From contig JBMNFG010000010.1 of assembly GCA_050949175.1 (NCBI GenBank), forward strand, positions 276,302 through 340,301: a DNA stretch of 64,000 bases, given 5' to 3'. Made by a program: the position numbers and the translations under genes. A model generated the notes under the pieces. That model saw nothing but the letters and a program-made list of their open reading frames with translations, did no database searches and was not told where the DNA came from. This document shows positions 48,702 to 56,339 of the stretch, in pieces. Source of the stretch: UBA4971 sp900019985 (GTDB taxonomy: Bacteria; Bacillota; SHA-98; UBA4971). Position 1 is the stretch's first letter. Each line of letters opens with the position of its first letter.

Positions 48702-49559
48702 TCAAACCCGCCCTGCGGAAACTAGGATCGCCTGCCGCAGTTCTCTAAACGTCTTCTTTATCTCAGGGAATTCGTCTATCAGCCGTCCACCTTTCGCATA
48801 GCATTTAGCGTACCTTCGGTCAAACGGAATCTCGGCAAGCACAGGTATGTTTTCCGCCTTGCAGTAATCTGCCAGATCTTCGTAACCTAAACCCGCTCTG
48901 TTAATCACTACGCCAAACGGGACTTTTAACTCCCTCACCATGTCAACTGCAAGCTTAAGATCGTGGAGGCCGAAAGGTGTAGGTTCTGTAACGAGAAGAC
49001 AAAAATCGGCGTTCATCACTGAAGATACAACCGGACATGAAGTGCCGGGAGGTGCATCAATGATGTAAACCGTGCATTGAGGTCTATCGACATTATGGGC
49101 TCTTACCGCTTTCACAATGGGCGGTGCAAGGGGACTCCCGATATTCAGCTTTCCCTGTACGTGAAATATCTCTCCGCTATTGCCCCACTCGATTACCCCG
49201 ATTTCCTGCGGTTCCTCTCTAATGGCGTTTGTTGGGCAAAACAGTGTGCACCCACCGCACCCATGACACAGTTCGTGGAAGGTCAAGACATCCTCGCCTA
49301 AAGGCAGGATCGCATTAAACGCGCAGACTTCTCCGCACAACCCGCATCGATTACACTTCTTTTCATCTACAACCGGCACAGGCACGGTGACTTTAGAAGA
49401 ACCTTTGAGTTCGGGTTTGAGAAACAAGTGAGCGTTCGGTTCTTCCACGTCACAATCTAAAAAACAGACAGATTCCGTTTCCGCAAGGGTTAAGGCCAGG
49501 TTTACTGCAACAGTGGTCTTACCGGTTCCTCCCTTTCCACTGGCTACTGATATAATCAT
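48702..49559 (-). CDS. MinD-superfamily P-loop ATPase with inserted 2x[4Fe-4S] ferredoxin domain (paralogue)
   Basis: A 285-residue paralogue of the next gene, with VASGKGGTGKTT at the N terminus, a ferredoxin insertion at about 68-115 (CNRCGLCGEVCAFNA, CHGCGGCTLFCPTNA), DAPPGTSCPVVSSV and LLVTEPTPFGLHDLKL. The pair probably forms a heterodimer, as MinD-family ATPases dimerise across the nucleotide; that is inference. ATG with GAGGT 5 nt upstream. It is 39 nt upstream of its partner gene and 59 nt after the NifX-like gene. Confidence 0.88.
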   Translation of the reverse strand: MIISVASGKGGTGKTTVAVNLALTLAETESVCFLDCDVEEPNAHLFLKPELKGSSKVTVPVPVVDEKKCNRCGLCGEVCAFNAILPLGEDVLTFHELCHGCGGCTLFCPTNAIREEPQEIGVIEWGNSGEIFHVQGKLNIGSPLAPPIVKAVRAHNVDRPQCTVYIIDAPPGTSCPVVSSVMNADFCLLVTEPTPFGLHDLKLAVDMVRELKVPFGVVINRAGLGYEDLADYCKAENIPVLAEIPFDRRYAKCYAKGGRLIDEFPEIKKTFRELRQAILVSAGRV

Positions 49560-49618
49560 GTGACACCTCGTTCATATCTCTTTGCACTCTTCGTGTATAT
49601 CCCACATTCTCTCGTCTA

Positions 49619-49996
49619 TTAATGATTATGGTGATCTTCGCACCCGGAATGTGGCGACTGCCCATGTCCGTGGTCACAAAGGCTCTTGCCACCTGTTAAA
49701 CCGCCGGACGCAAACGACTTGGCAACATCATCAACAAGGCCTGTGGCTCCGAGGACAGTCTGTATATTCTTCTGTGCGAACAGGTTTTGGGCTCTTACAC
49801 CCATTCCCCCTGCGATGATGCAAGAAACACCTAGGTTTGACAGATATTCAGGCAAAAATCCGGGTTCATGTCCTGGATTAGGAATGACGGTTTTAGCCAC
49901 AACAGTCCGTTCTTCGATACTGTAGACAGTGTACTCAGGACACCTCCCGAAATGCTGTGCTACCCTCGATCCGTCCGTTGATATGGCAATCTTCAT
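49619..49996 (-). CDS. NifX/NafY-like (dinitrogenase Fe-Mo cofactor) domain protein, His-tailed
   Basis: A 125-residue protein with the fold that binds iron-molybdenum or Fe-S cofactors: MKIAISTDGSRVAQHFGRCPEYTVY, then LGVSCIIAGGMGVRAQNLFAQKNIQTVLG. The C terminus is histidine-rich (CDHGHGQSPHSGCEDHHNH), which suggests metal binding. No nitrogenase genes are seen. In anaerobes these proteins cluster with Mrp and MinD-like ATPases. ATG with GGAGG 9 nt upstream. Confidence 0.87.
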   Translation of the reverse strand: MKIAISTDGSRVAQHFGRCPEYTVYSIEERTVVAKTVIPNPGHEPGFLPEYLSNLGVSCIIAGGMGVRAQNLFAQKNIQTVLGATGLVDDVAKSFASGGLTGGKSLCDHGHGQSPHSGCEDHHNH

Positions 49997-50098
49997 TCTA
50001 AGACGCCTCCTTCACTCTGCCGTGCCTCATTATGCGTTATCAGGCAGCCACTGAACTGGTTTCCACTGAAAACTCCGGCGCTATTTCTTGCCTCTCCG

Positions 50099-50470
50099 TT
50101 ACTGCGTGTTGAGTCCTGTATGTGAGTCTACAGTAGCTTCAGAAACGCAGGTCAGCTTGCCTTCTTCAAAAGCTGTAATAGCATCACTTACCGTGCCTGA
50201 GTCCGTAATGTAGACTTTGATTCCGGCTGCCTGTAAAGCTCGAGATGCATTTGGTCCGACATGGCCTGTTACCACCGCACTGACTCCCTGCTGGGCAAGG
50301 AACTGAGAACTCTTTACGCCGGCGCCTCCCATTGCTGCTACAGCGTCATTCTCTTCGATTACATGTTCACCTGTATCAAGGTCAACAATTGCAAAATACT
50401 TGCACCGCCCGAAACGAGGATCGAACTCAGCATCCAAGTTTTTCTCCAAAGCCGTTACTGCTATCTTCAC
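50099..50470 (-). CDS. NifX/NafY-like (dinitrogenase Fe-Mo cofactor) domain protein
   Basis: A 123-residue paralogue of the preceding family member, without a His tail: MKIAVTALEKNLDAEFDPRFGRCKYFAI, VSAVVTGHVGPNASRALQAAGIKVYI. The conserved FGRC cysteine is kept. GTG overlaps the Mrp stop in GTGA, so the two are translationally coupled, which fits a cofactor carrier working with an Mrp-type scaffold. Confidence 0.87.
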   Translation of the reverse strand: MKIAVTALEKNLDAEFDPRFGRCKYFAIVDLDTGEHVIEENDAVAAMGGAGVKSSQFLAQQGVSAVVTGHVGPNASRALQAAGIKVYITDSGTVSDAITAFEEGKLTCVSEATVDSHTGLNTQ

Positions 50471-51339
50471 TGTTTTGAAGCCCCTTTCTCAACTATCTCA
50501 GTCCAGTTTATGCCATGTGTCAATGCTTCACTGTCATATTCCTCTATTCGGCCAAGATCGCATAATCTGGCCAGATCCGGGTCAAGACGTACTGCTCCCA
50601 AATACGGTATTCCTGCTGACCTTGCAAGGTCAGCCCCTTTACTGGGCCCAAATAAATGAAGAACTTCACCACATTTCGGACATATTGCATAGCTCATATT
50701 CTCTATAAGCCCAAGGATCTTCGTCTTCATCATTGAAGCCATTCTCATGGCCTTTCTTACAATCATTGCAGCAACATCTTGAGGTGATGAGACGACTACT
50801 ACTCCGTCCAACGGCAGGGATTGCATGACTGTTATGGGAACATCACCTGTCCCGGGAGGTAAATCCACAATAAGATAGTCAAGTTTTCCCCAAATCACGT
50901 CTGTCCAAAACTGTCTTACAGCGCCTGCGATTAGAGGGCCGCGCCAGATTACCGGGTCGTCCTCATTCCTAAGGAGCAGGTTTAATGACATGACTTCAAT
51001 ACCTAAACCGCTCTTTACTGGAAGGATTCCGAATTCCATAGCTTCCGCCGAAGCGTTAATCCCAAACATCTTCGGTATGCTAGGACCTGTAATGTCAGCG
51101 TCAAGTAAACCTACTGTGTAGCCGTCTCTAGCCAGTTTCACTGCGATGAGAGCAGATAATGAGGATTTCCCTACACCTCCTTTGCCGCTCATAACAGCTA
51201 TTACCCGGTTTATGCTGTTAAAATGTCCTTCCGGAAGGGTCTCAATAGGCTGTTTAAGCTTACATCCTGAGGCCCCGTCCTCTTCACAAACGCTTTTGGT
51301 TCCTTGCTCCACCAGGAAGTCGCCTCCTACCTTGCCCAT
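50467..51339 (-). CDS. Mrp/NBP35 family ATP-binding Fe-S carrier
   Basis: A P-loop ATPase of about 290 residues that carries and delivers [4Fe-4S] clusters in this family. It has the deviant Walker A VMSGKGGVGKSS, ADITGPSIPKMFG, MSLNLLLRNEDDPVIWRGP, DLPPGTGDVPITVMQSL, and the cluster-binding CPKC (in MSYAICPKCGEVLHLFG), plus an N-terminal segment with two Cys. The start may be ATG at 51339 or, with a stronger site (AGGAGG), GTG at 51312. It follows the DUF5320 gene by about 95 nt. Confidence 0.9.
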   Translation of the reverse strand: MGKVGGDFLVEQGTKSVCEEDGASGCKLKQPIETLPEGHFNSINRVIAVMSGKGGVGKSSLSALIAVKLARDGYTVGLLDADITGPSIPKMFGINASAEAMEFGILPVKSGLGIEVMSLNLLLRNEDDPVIWRGPLIAGAVRQFWTDVIWGKLDYLIVDLPPGTGDVPITVMQSLPLDGVVVVSSPQDVAAMIVRKAMRMASMMKTKILGLIENMSYAICPKCGEVLHLFGPSKGADLARSAGIPYLGAVRLDPDLARLCDLGRIEEYDSEALTHGINWTEIVEKGASKQ

Positions 51340-51432
51340 TCTTACAAGTCCTGAATCATTCAGGGGACGAGCCGAAACGCCTCGCCCCCTTCATGTCACG
51401 ACCTTTGAAACGCGATGTTATGATCAGGTGTC

Positions 51433-51873
51433 CTACTTATCCTCATCATCGACTTTCTGCTTCTTCAACTCTTCCAATCGTTCCTGAATAGCATCCAACT
51501 CTTGTTTGAGCAATGCCGCCTGTTCGTTTAGAAATTCAACTTCTTCTTCTGCGGAAGCCTCATCTTGGTATTCCGGTCCGTAGGCTGTGTACGGGTCACC
51601 GTACGGTGGAACTCCATAATAGGCAGGATGGGGATAATAGGCACCGGCGCGGTACGGAGCTGCTTGCCAGCTGGGGTGCCAGAATCTCCTCCAGCCTCTA
51701 CCCCAACCTCGGCCCCAGCCCATACCCCAGCCTCTGCCTCTCCCGAAGCGAGGCCCTGGGAATCCGGGCATAGGATTCATGTACCCGGGAACCTGTGAGC
51801 CACTGCAATATCCTGCAGCTCGTCCAGTCATTGGACCAAGACCACGAGGCCCTGTTCTGTCTCCTCTTGGCAT
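51433..51873 (-). CDS. DUF5320 family protein (Gly/Tyr-rich, coiled-coil C terminus)
   Basis: A 146-residue protein opening with MPRGDRTGPRGLGPMTGRAAGYCSG, the signature of DUF5320. A Gly/Arg/Trp/Tyr-rich middle follows (GRGRGWGMGWGRGWGRGW), then PYGDPYTAYGPEYQD, and a C-terminal helix of about 40 residues (ALLKQELDAIQERLEELKKQ), probably a coiled coil. The family nearly always lies with NifX-like, Mrp and DUF134 genes in anaerobes, but its function is unknown. First gene after the operator-flanked promoter. Confidence 0.85.
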   Translation of the reverse strand: MPRGDRTGPRGLGPMTGRAAGYCSGSQVPGYMNPMPGFPGPRFGRGRGWGMGWGRGWGRGWRRFWHPSWQAAPYRAGAYYPHPAYYGVPPYGDPYTAYGPEYQDEASAEEEVEFLNEQAALLKQELDAIQERLEELKKQKVDDEDK

Positions 51874-51990
51874 ACGTTACACCTCCTTATTTACGAGTTC
51901 TCTATTGCATTTGAAGACCGCATTTCATTTAAGTAGACAACCAAATGAAACCGCCGGTATTATCTTTCCTTAAGAAAAACGTCAGTAAGT

Positions 51991-52041
51991 AATGAGCATA
52001 TGCTCATTTATAGTATAGCCATTATTATGAGCATATGTCAA
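51991..52041 (-). promoter_or_regulatory. sigmaA promoter with two operators for the DUF5320-Mrp-NifX-MinD run
   Basis: Minus strand TTGACA (52041-52036), 18-bp spacer, TATACT (52017-52012). A perfect 18-bp palindrome AATGAGCATATGCTCATT (51991-52008) lies immediately downstream of the -10. A second, weaker copy TGAGC-ATAT-GTCA (52028-52040) overlaps the -35. This is the geometry of a repressed promoter. Confidence 0.85.
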
Positions 52042-52050
52042 TAACTAAAC

Positions 52051-52085
52051 AAAAAAAAGACGCTTATTCTATTCATCAAGCGTCT
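52051..52085 (-). terminator. Rho-independent terminator of the DUF134 gene
   Basis: An 8-bp perfect stem AGACGCTT/AAGCGTCT (52058-52085) with a 12-nt loop is followed on the minus strand by a run of seven or more T (52057-52051). It lies about 72 nt beyond the DUF134 stop and separates it from the next promoter. Confidence 0.92.
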
Positions 52086-52092
52086 ATACTAT

Positions 52093-52126
52093 ACATTTAC
52101 TTCTATCAAACATTTACTTCTATCAA
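52093..52126. repeat. Perfect 17-bp tandem duplication
   Basis: ACATTTACTTCTATCAA occurs twice head to tail between the DUF134 stop codon and its terminator, so it is in the 3' untranslated part of that mRNA. No function is apparent. Confidence 0.9.
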
Positions 52127-52157
52127 TCTACTTGCATGGCAAGTCGCTTTACACCTG

Positions 52158-52625
52158 CTACCAGCCATTTCTTCGACGGCCCCACGGCATGTTGCCGAAC
52201 CCATGTCCGTCATTGTCTGTTCGATGCACGTCTTGTTTACCACATTGTGGACATGTCGTTTCATAGCCGCGGCTACCGGTTCCAAAGGGAACTTCAAAAT
52301 CATGATGGCACTCTCTGCACTTGAATTTGCGAACTGCTACTTTATAATTACCGCCTTCGATACGAAGAGCCCGTCCTTCCACTAAAGCCCTGGCAATCTT
52401 CTTCCGGGCGGAAGTCAGATCTCTCTGGAAGGTAGGACGAGAAACCTTCATTATATCTGCGCATTCTTCCTGTTGCAAACCTTCAAGGTCCTTCAGGCGG
52501 ATTGCCTCGAGTTCCTCTACAGTCAGCACCTCTTCTTCCAAGTCCCGAAGTGGCGCTCCCGCCGGTTTGAATACTACGACATCAGGCAGAAACCCTACTC
52601 GCCTCCTCTTTGGGGGCCTTGCCAC
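52158..52625 (-). CDS. DUF134 family DNA-binding regulator with C-terminal zinc ribbon
   Basis: About 155 residues. A DUF134 helix-turn-helix domain (VGFLPDVVVFKPAGAPLRDLEEEVLTVEELEAIRLKDLEGL to QEECADIMKVSRPTFQRDLTSARKKIARALVEG) is followed by a zinc ribbon (CREC, CPQC) and a basic/Gly tail. The HTH resembles sigma-70 region 4. The start chosen is GTG at 52625 with GGAGG 8 nt upstream; a reading from 52667 lacks a site. Its own promoter carries the same operator as the neighbouring Fe-S run, so it is the best candidate for the factor that binds there; this is inference. Confidence 0.87.
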   Translation of the reverse strand: MARPPKRRRVGFLPDVVVFKPAGAPLRDLEEEVLTVEELEAIRLKDLEGLQQEECADIMKVSRPTFQRDLTSARKKIARALVEGRALRIEGGNYKVAVRKFKCRECHHDFEVPFGTGSRGYETTCPQCGKQDVHRTDNDGHGFGNMPWGRRRNGW

Positions 52626-52690
52626 ATTGTTCGCCTCCGTTTCATCATCTGCATAGTGTTGCGACAATCTGAATATGTTAATTAAAGGTA

Positions 52691-52739
52691 TTAGTCATAT
52701 GTTCATAACTATCATAAGGTTTCTAAGGTGGTGCGTCAA
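52691..52739 (-). promoter_or_regulatory. sigmaA promoter and operator of the DUF134 gene
   Basis: Minus strand TTGACG (52739-52734), 17-bp spacer, TATGAT (52716-52711). TGAAC-ATAT-GACT (operator copy, 52694-52706) lies directly after the -10, in the same place as the palindrome of the divergent-order neighbour promoter. This suggests autoregulation. Confidence 0.75.
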
Positions 52740-52757
52740 GATGAACTATTTCAAGCT

Positions 52758-53457
52758 GTGTGGTAGAAATCCGGCCACTGTCAGGCTGTGTCGTGATACA
52801 TTTCCTACCACACTTTTGGGCATAAGCTCTAAAATGGTAGAGTCTCGTCCACCAGGAGGCTTAAAGGTGGAAGGTTTTCTGCCATGATCAGGAGTTAAGG
52901 TGGTAGGATATCGACCACCACGCCTCCCATAATCTTACAAATCACCGTTTGGTGGTCGAAACTTACCCACATTTTCTGAAAAGGTGGGCGAAAAACTGCC
53001 ACATTTTCTAAAAAAGTGGTAGGAATTCTACCACCTGAGCCCCAAAAAGCTCCCAAAACCGGGTTGCAACCTGAAAATGTGGTCGATTCTCTACCACCTG
53101 AGGCACTTTTGGTGGTTCAAAAGCGCCCATTTATGAACGTTTGCTCGAAAAAATCCAAAAGGGTGGTCGAGATTGAACCACCTCTTTGAGGAAAGGTGGT
53201 TGAAACCGGACCATTTATGAGCATTTGCTCGCAAAAGTCGGAAAGGCCGGTCAAAACGATCTATCTTTTTGCGGAAAGGTGGTTCAAAACCGCTCATTTA
53301 TGAGCGCTTGCTCGAAAAACCCAAAAGCGTGGCGAAGTCGAGCCATCGTTTTAAGGTGGTTCAAAGCCGCTCATTTATGAGCGCTTGCTCGAAAAGACAC
53401 GAAAGAGTGGTCGAGATTGAGCGGTCATTCTCCCGGCACGAGGGTCAAAAACGCCCG
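52758..53457. repeat. Array of about 15 iterated dyads (GTGGT..ACCAC) with four operator-like elements
   Basis: A non-coding block of about 700 bp. Degenerate inverted repeats with GTGGT/ACCAC arms recur at alternating steps of about 33 and 50 bp. The clearest are 53016-53034 (GTGGTAG-N5-CTACCAC), 52899-52919, 53079-53097 and 53162-53182 (6-bp arms). From 53110 on, each roughly 80-bp unit also holds TGAGC-N4-GCTCG (53134, 53218, 53301, 53378; the first as TGAAC), often preceded by CTCATTTA, so that GCTCAT-TT-ATGAGC forms a second dyad. No reading frame of the block looks like a protein. Confidence 0.85.
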
Positions 53458-53767
53458 TCTGCCATGGATTTGAAGGGAAAAGACCCTACATACCTTGTGA
53501 TTTTCAGAGAATTAAGCCCTCTACGTTTGTGATGTCCGCTTAGGCTTGACCAGGTCCATAAGGAGACGGCTAAAGAAAGATTTGAGATTTGCCGTCTATA
53601 GTGCTACTCTCAGAATAGGAGATTTGCAGTTTCTGAAGACAGGGTGTCAATAATCCTGAGGATATTCACGATCGTAAGAGATGAGATACCTGCGTCATAC
53701 CGTCACAGGATCTTTCCGAGTTTTGAAGTTCAGGCATTTGTCTCAGATTGAAAGAAGGTAGATACTA
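53458..53767. other. Intergenic stretch before the NicO-like gene
   Basis: There is no gene here. An inverted repeat AGACGGC-N20-GCCGTCT (about 53573-53600) is the only clear structure and might be a leader hairpin or terminator without a T-tract. No known riboswitch was recognised. Confidence 0.5.
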
Positions 53768-54409
53768 GTGTCAGGTATATATGCGCTCCTTGGTACAGCT
53801 TTTGTTGCTGCTCTCGCCCATGCTGTCTTGCCAGATCACTGGCTGCCATATGTTTTGTCTGCAAAGGCAAGAGGCATGTCTATACATAACGCAGCTATAA
53901 TGACCTTTGCCGGAGCTATTGCACATTTAGTCTCCACTGTGATCGTGGGGCTACTCTTTACCTTGGCAGGAAGTGCAGTGGCTGCAAGCGTAAGCACAGG
54001 GCTTGAACGGATCGTCGGATTCGTCATTATCGGGCTTGGCGTGTATTACCTGTTCAAAGGATGGCTTAAGACACGTGAACGTAACCATGACCATGCAGAA
54101 GACCACCATCATGGCCACTGTCATTCCCATGTAACCATAGGCACTACATACGGTTTAGGCATCATCCTGGGAGCAAGGCCTTGCGCGGAAGCCATTCCGA
54201 TTTTCCTTGCTGCCAGCACACGAGGAGTCTTTTCATCGCTGGCAGCAATCGGAGTCTGGGTCCTTGCGACCATGCTTGGGATGGTAGGTATCGTATGGCT
54301 CTCATTACGCGGCCTGGAAACAACCAGATTCGCATGGTTTGAGCGAAACAGTGAAATCATCGCAGGAATAGTCATCATCGCAGTGGGAATCATTGCCCTT
54401 TTCGAGTGA
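53768..54409 (+). CDS. NicO-like (RcnA/HupE-type) membrane transporter with histidine-rich loop
   Basis: A 213-residue polytopic protein with about six membrane helices (near 3-22, 40-65, 75-97, 128-148, 155-180 and 190-210). The first helix ends in AHAVLPDHWLPY, similar to the HAxxPGHxK metal-binding motif of NicO transporters. A long cytoplasmic loop holds a His cluster (NHDHAEDHHHGHCHSHV), followed by ILGARPCAEAIPIF, like the second NicO motif. Nickel, cobalt or iron movement is likely, direction unknown. GTG with AAGG 9 nt upstream. Confidence 0.72.
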   Translation: MSGIYALLGTAFVAALAHAVLPDHWLPYVLSAKARGMSIHNAAIMTFAGAIAHLVSTVIVGLLFTLAGSAVAASVSTGLERIVGFVIIGLGVYYLFKGWLKTRERNHDHAEDHHHGHCHSHVTIGTTYGLGIILGARPCAEAIPIFLAASTRGVFSSLAAIGVWVLATMLGMVGIVWLSLRGLETTRFAWFERNSEIIAGIVIIAVGIIALFE

Positions 54410-54420
54410 GAGGCAAAGCG

Positions 54421-56154
54421 CTACCACGCTGCAGCTATTCCGTCTTTTCGCGGTTCAGACCCGGCTATGAATACACCTGTATCAGGATCGCGCCAGATCA
54501 TCTGGCCTCCACCGAACCCGGAAGGTTCCTCTACCGGTTCGATCTCGTGACCCATGCCGGATAAGCCCTGGATTACTTTAGAATCCACGCTCGACTCCAC
54601 TTCAACCCGCCGGTCTTTCAAGACGCGGACGCGAGGTGCGTCAATGGCAGACTGCGGGTTCAACGCATAATCAATCAGGCCGAGAATCACCTGCACATGG
54701 CCTTGAGGCTGCATGTCTCCTCCCATAACCCCAAAGGCTGCAAGGGGGATGTTATCCTTAGTGATGAAACCCGGAATGATGGTGTGATAAGGTCTCTTGC
54801 CAGGGGCCAAGCAATTAGGATGCTCCGGATCAAGAGAGAACCCACAGCCCCGGTTATGCATAGCAATCCCAGTCCCGGGGATCACAATCCCTGAGCCGAA
54901 GCCCATGTAATTCGATTGAATGAACGAGACCATCATACCGTCAGCATCTGCTGTGCAAAGGTATACTGTGTCACTGTCAGACGGCTCTCTCTCAGTCTTA
55001 ATGCGTTTGAGCCGCGCATCTTCTTCTGAAGCCGTAGAACCTTTGGTATCCCACAGGCTCTCAGGATGCCCTGGTTCAGGCCAATCCATAGCCTTTTGGG
55101 AATCAATCAGCTCAGCACGAGTGGCAAGGTAATCCTTGTTAAGCAACATGTCTGTAGGCACATTCGATCTCAAAGGATCAGCTACGAAAGTATAAGCATC
55201 GGCAAATGCCAGCTTGATTGCCTCAATCACCAGATGTAGCTCGTCTTTGGACACACGCCCGAAAGATGGGATATCAAAACCTTCAAGTATACCCAGGGCA
55301 ATGAGTGCAACAATCCCTTGACCGTTGGGGGGGATCTCCCATATATCGAACCCCCGATAATTCAGGGAGATAGGCTCTACCCACCTGGCCTGATACCGGG
55401 CAAGATCTTCATATGTAATGTATCCTCCGGTAGCCTGGGAATAGCTGGCTATTCTTTCAGCCAATTCACCCCTGTAGAAAGCTTCCCCGTTTGACTCACC
55501 GATAAGCCTTAGGGTCTTTCCCTGCTCCGGGAAGCGGAACACTTCGCCGGGTAGCGGTGCTCTGCCTTGAGGGAGAAACGCGCGTCGAAATTCTTCAAAC
55601 TCAGCAAAACGCTTCTCCGCTGCCTTCCAGTAGCCAGCAATAACAGGCGGTACAGGATGACCCATTTCAGCATATTCAACAGCCGGAGCAAGAAGGTCTG
55701 AAAGAGGCATTGTTCCAAATCTCTTGGCAAGCTCAGCCCACCCCGCTACAACTCCCGGCACAGTCACAGGAAGCCAGCCTGTAGGAGGGATCCGGCTGAG
55801 GCCTTGCAACGCAGGCTCGTCAATATCCAGCCCCATTGGAGCAGGGCCTGAAGCATTGAGGCCATGGAGCTTCTTCCCGTCCCACACCAGTGCAAAGGCA
55901 TCGCCGCCCAGTCCATTGCTTGTAGGCTCAACAACAGTAAGGGCTGCAGCTGCAGCAATGGCCGCATCTACTGCATTCCCCCCTTGAAGGAGCATACGCA
56001 TCCCTGCCTGGACAGCTAAAGGATGGCTTGTTGCCACCGCTCCCTGCAAGCCCATAACAGGACTACGGTAAGACGCATACATCCGACTATAATCAAATTG
56101 CTTTATCCTGCTGTAATCAAATTGCTTTATCCTGCTGTAATCAAATGGCTTCAT
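54421..56154 (-). CDS. Gamma-glutamyltransferase family protein (cytosolic type) with N-terminal repeat
   Basis: A 577-residue Ntn-hydrolase. GAVATSHPLAVQAGMRMLLQGGNAVDAAIAAAAAL opens the large subunit. The processing threonine lies in SDSDTVYLCTADADG (about T395), and the small subunit has GSGIVIPGTGIAMHNRG, KRPYHTIIPGF and FGVMGGDMQPQGHVQ. There is no signal peptide, so it resembles the cytoplasmic YwrD-type enzymes that act on gamma-glutamyl amides. Residues 3-25 are an FDYSRIKQ unit repeated three times, encoded by a 24-bp DNA duplication. An alternative start after the repeats (MYASYRSPV) would remove them. There is no strong ribosome-binding site at either start. Confidence 0.85.
   Translation of the reverse strand: MKPFDYSRIKQFDYSRIKQFDYSRMYASYRSPVMGLQGAVATSHPLAVQAGMRMLLQGGNAVDAAIAAAAALTVVEPTSNGLGGDAFALVWDGKKLHGLNASGPAPMGLDIDEPALQGLSRIPPTGWLPVTVPGVVAGWAELAKRFGTMPLSDLLAPAVEYAEMGHPVPPVIAGYWKAAEKRFAEFEEFRRAFLPQGRAPLPGEVFRFPEQGKTLRLIGESNGEAFYRGELAERIASYSQATGGYITYEDLARYQARWVEPISLNYRGFDIWEIPPNGQGIVALIALGILEGFDIPSFGRVSKDELHLVIEAIKLAFADAYTFVADPLRSNVPTDMLLNKDYLATRAELIDSQKAMDWPEPGHPESLWDTKGSTASEEDARLKRIKTEREPSDSDTVYLCTADADGMMVSFIQSNYMGFGSGIVIPGTGIAMHNRGCGFSLDPEHPNCLAPGKRPYHTIIPGFITKDNIPLAAFGVMGGDMQPQGHVQVILGLIDYALNPQSAIDAPRVRVLKDRRVEVESSVDSKVIQGLSGMGHEIEPVEEPSGFGGGQMIWRDPDTGVFIAGSEPRKDGIAAAW
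56090..56148. repeat. 24-bp direct repeats at the 5' end of the gamma-glutamyltransferase gene
   Basis: TAATCAAATTGCTTTATCCTGCTG style unit: two identical 24-bp copies at 56090-56113 and 56114-56137 and the first 9-10 bp of a third. The length keeps the reading frame, so copy number could vary without breaking the gene. Confidence 0.92.
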
Positions 56155-56214
56155 TTATACCAGCATCCTTGAATCAAGATAGAAATGCGCAAAAACCCAA
56201 AACAGTATCTGCTA

Positions 56215-56240
56215 CTTCAGCTAATACTGGGTTGCTGAAG
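56215..56240. other. Hairpin in the leader of the gamma-glutamyltransferase gene
   Basis: A 7-bp stem CTTCAGC/GCTGAAG with a 12-nt loop lies 60 nt upstream of the ATG at 56154. It may be a leader structure. No promoter could be assigned with confidence in this 294-bp gap. Confidence 0.4.
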
Positions 56241-56339
56241 TATATCTTTTCTTTTGCCGGCCCGAAAATCCTTCGTGTTAGTAGAGGAACCCGTATAAAA
56301 GAATCCTTCAAGCTTTCGACCGGTTGATCCGGCAACAAA

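Noticed and set aside
49619..50470. NifX-like pair as evidence for nitrogen fixation
   Set aside because: No nifHDK, nifB, nifE or nifN genes; this domain is widespread in non-diazotrophic anaerobes.
52780..53457. Dyad array considered as a CRISPR
   Set aside because: Repeats are short, degenerate and themselves palindromic, spacers are not uniform, and there are no cas genes nearby.
53091..53532. Short frames inside the dyad array (68 and 87 codons)
   Set aside because: They only translate the DNA repeats, have no start signals, and lie on opposite strands of the same repeat.
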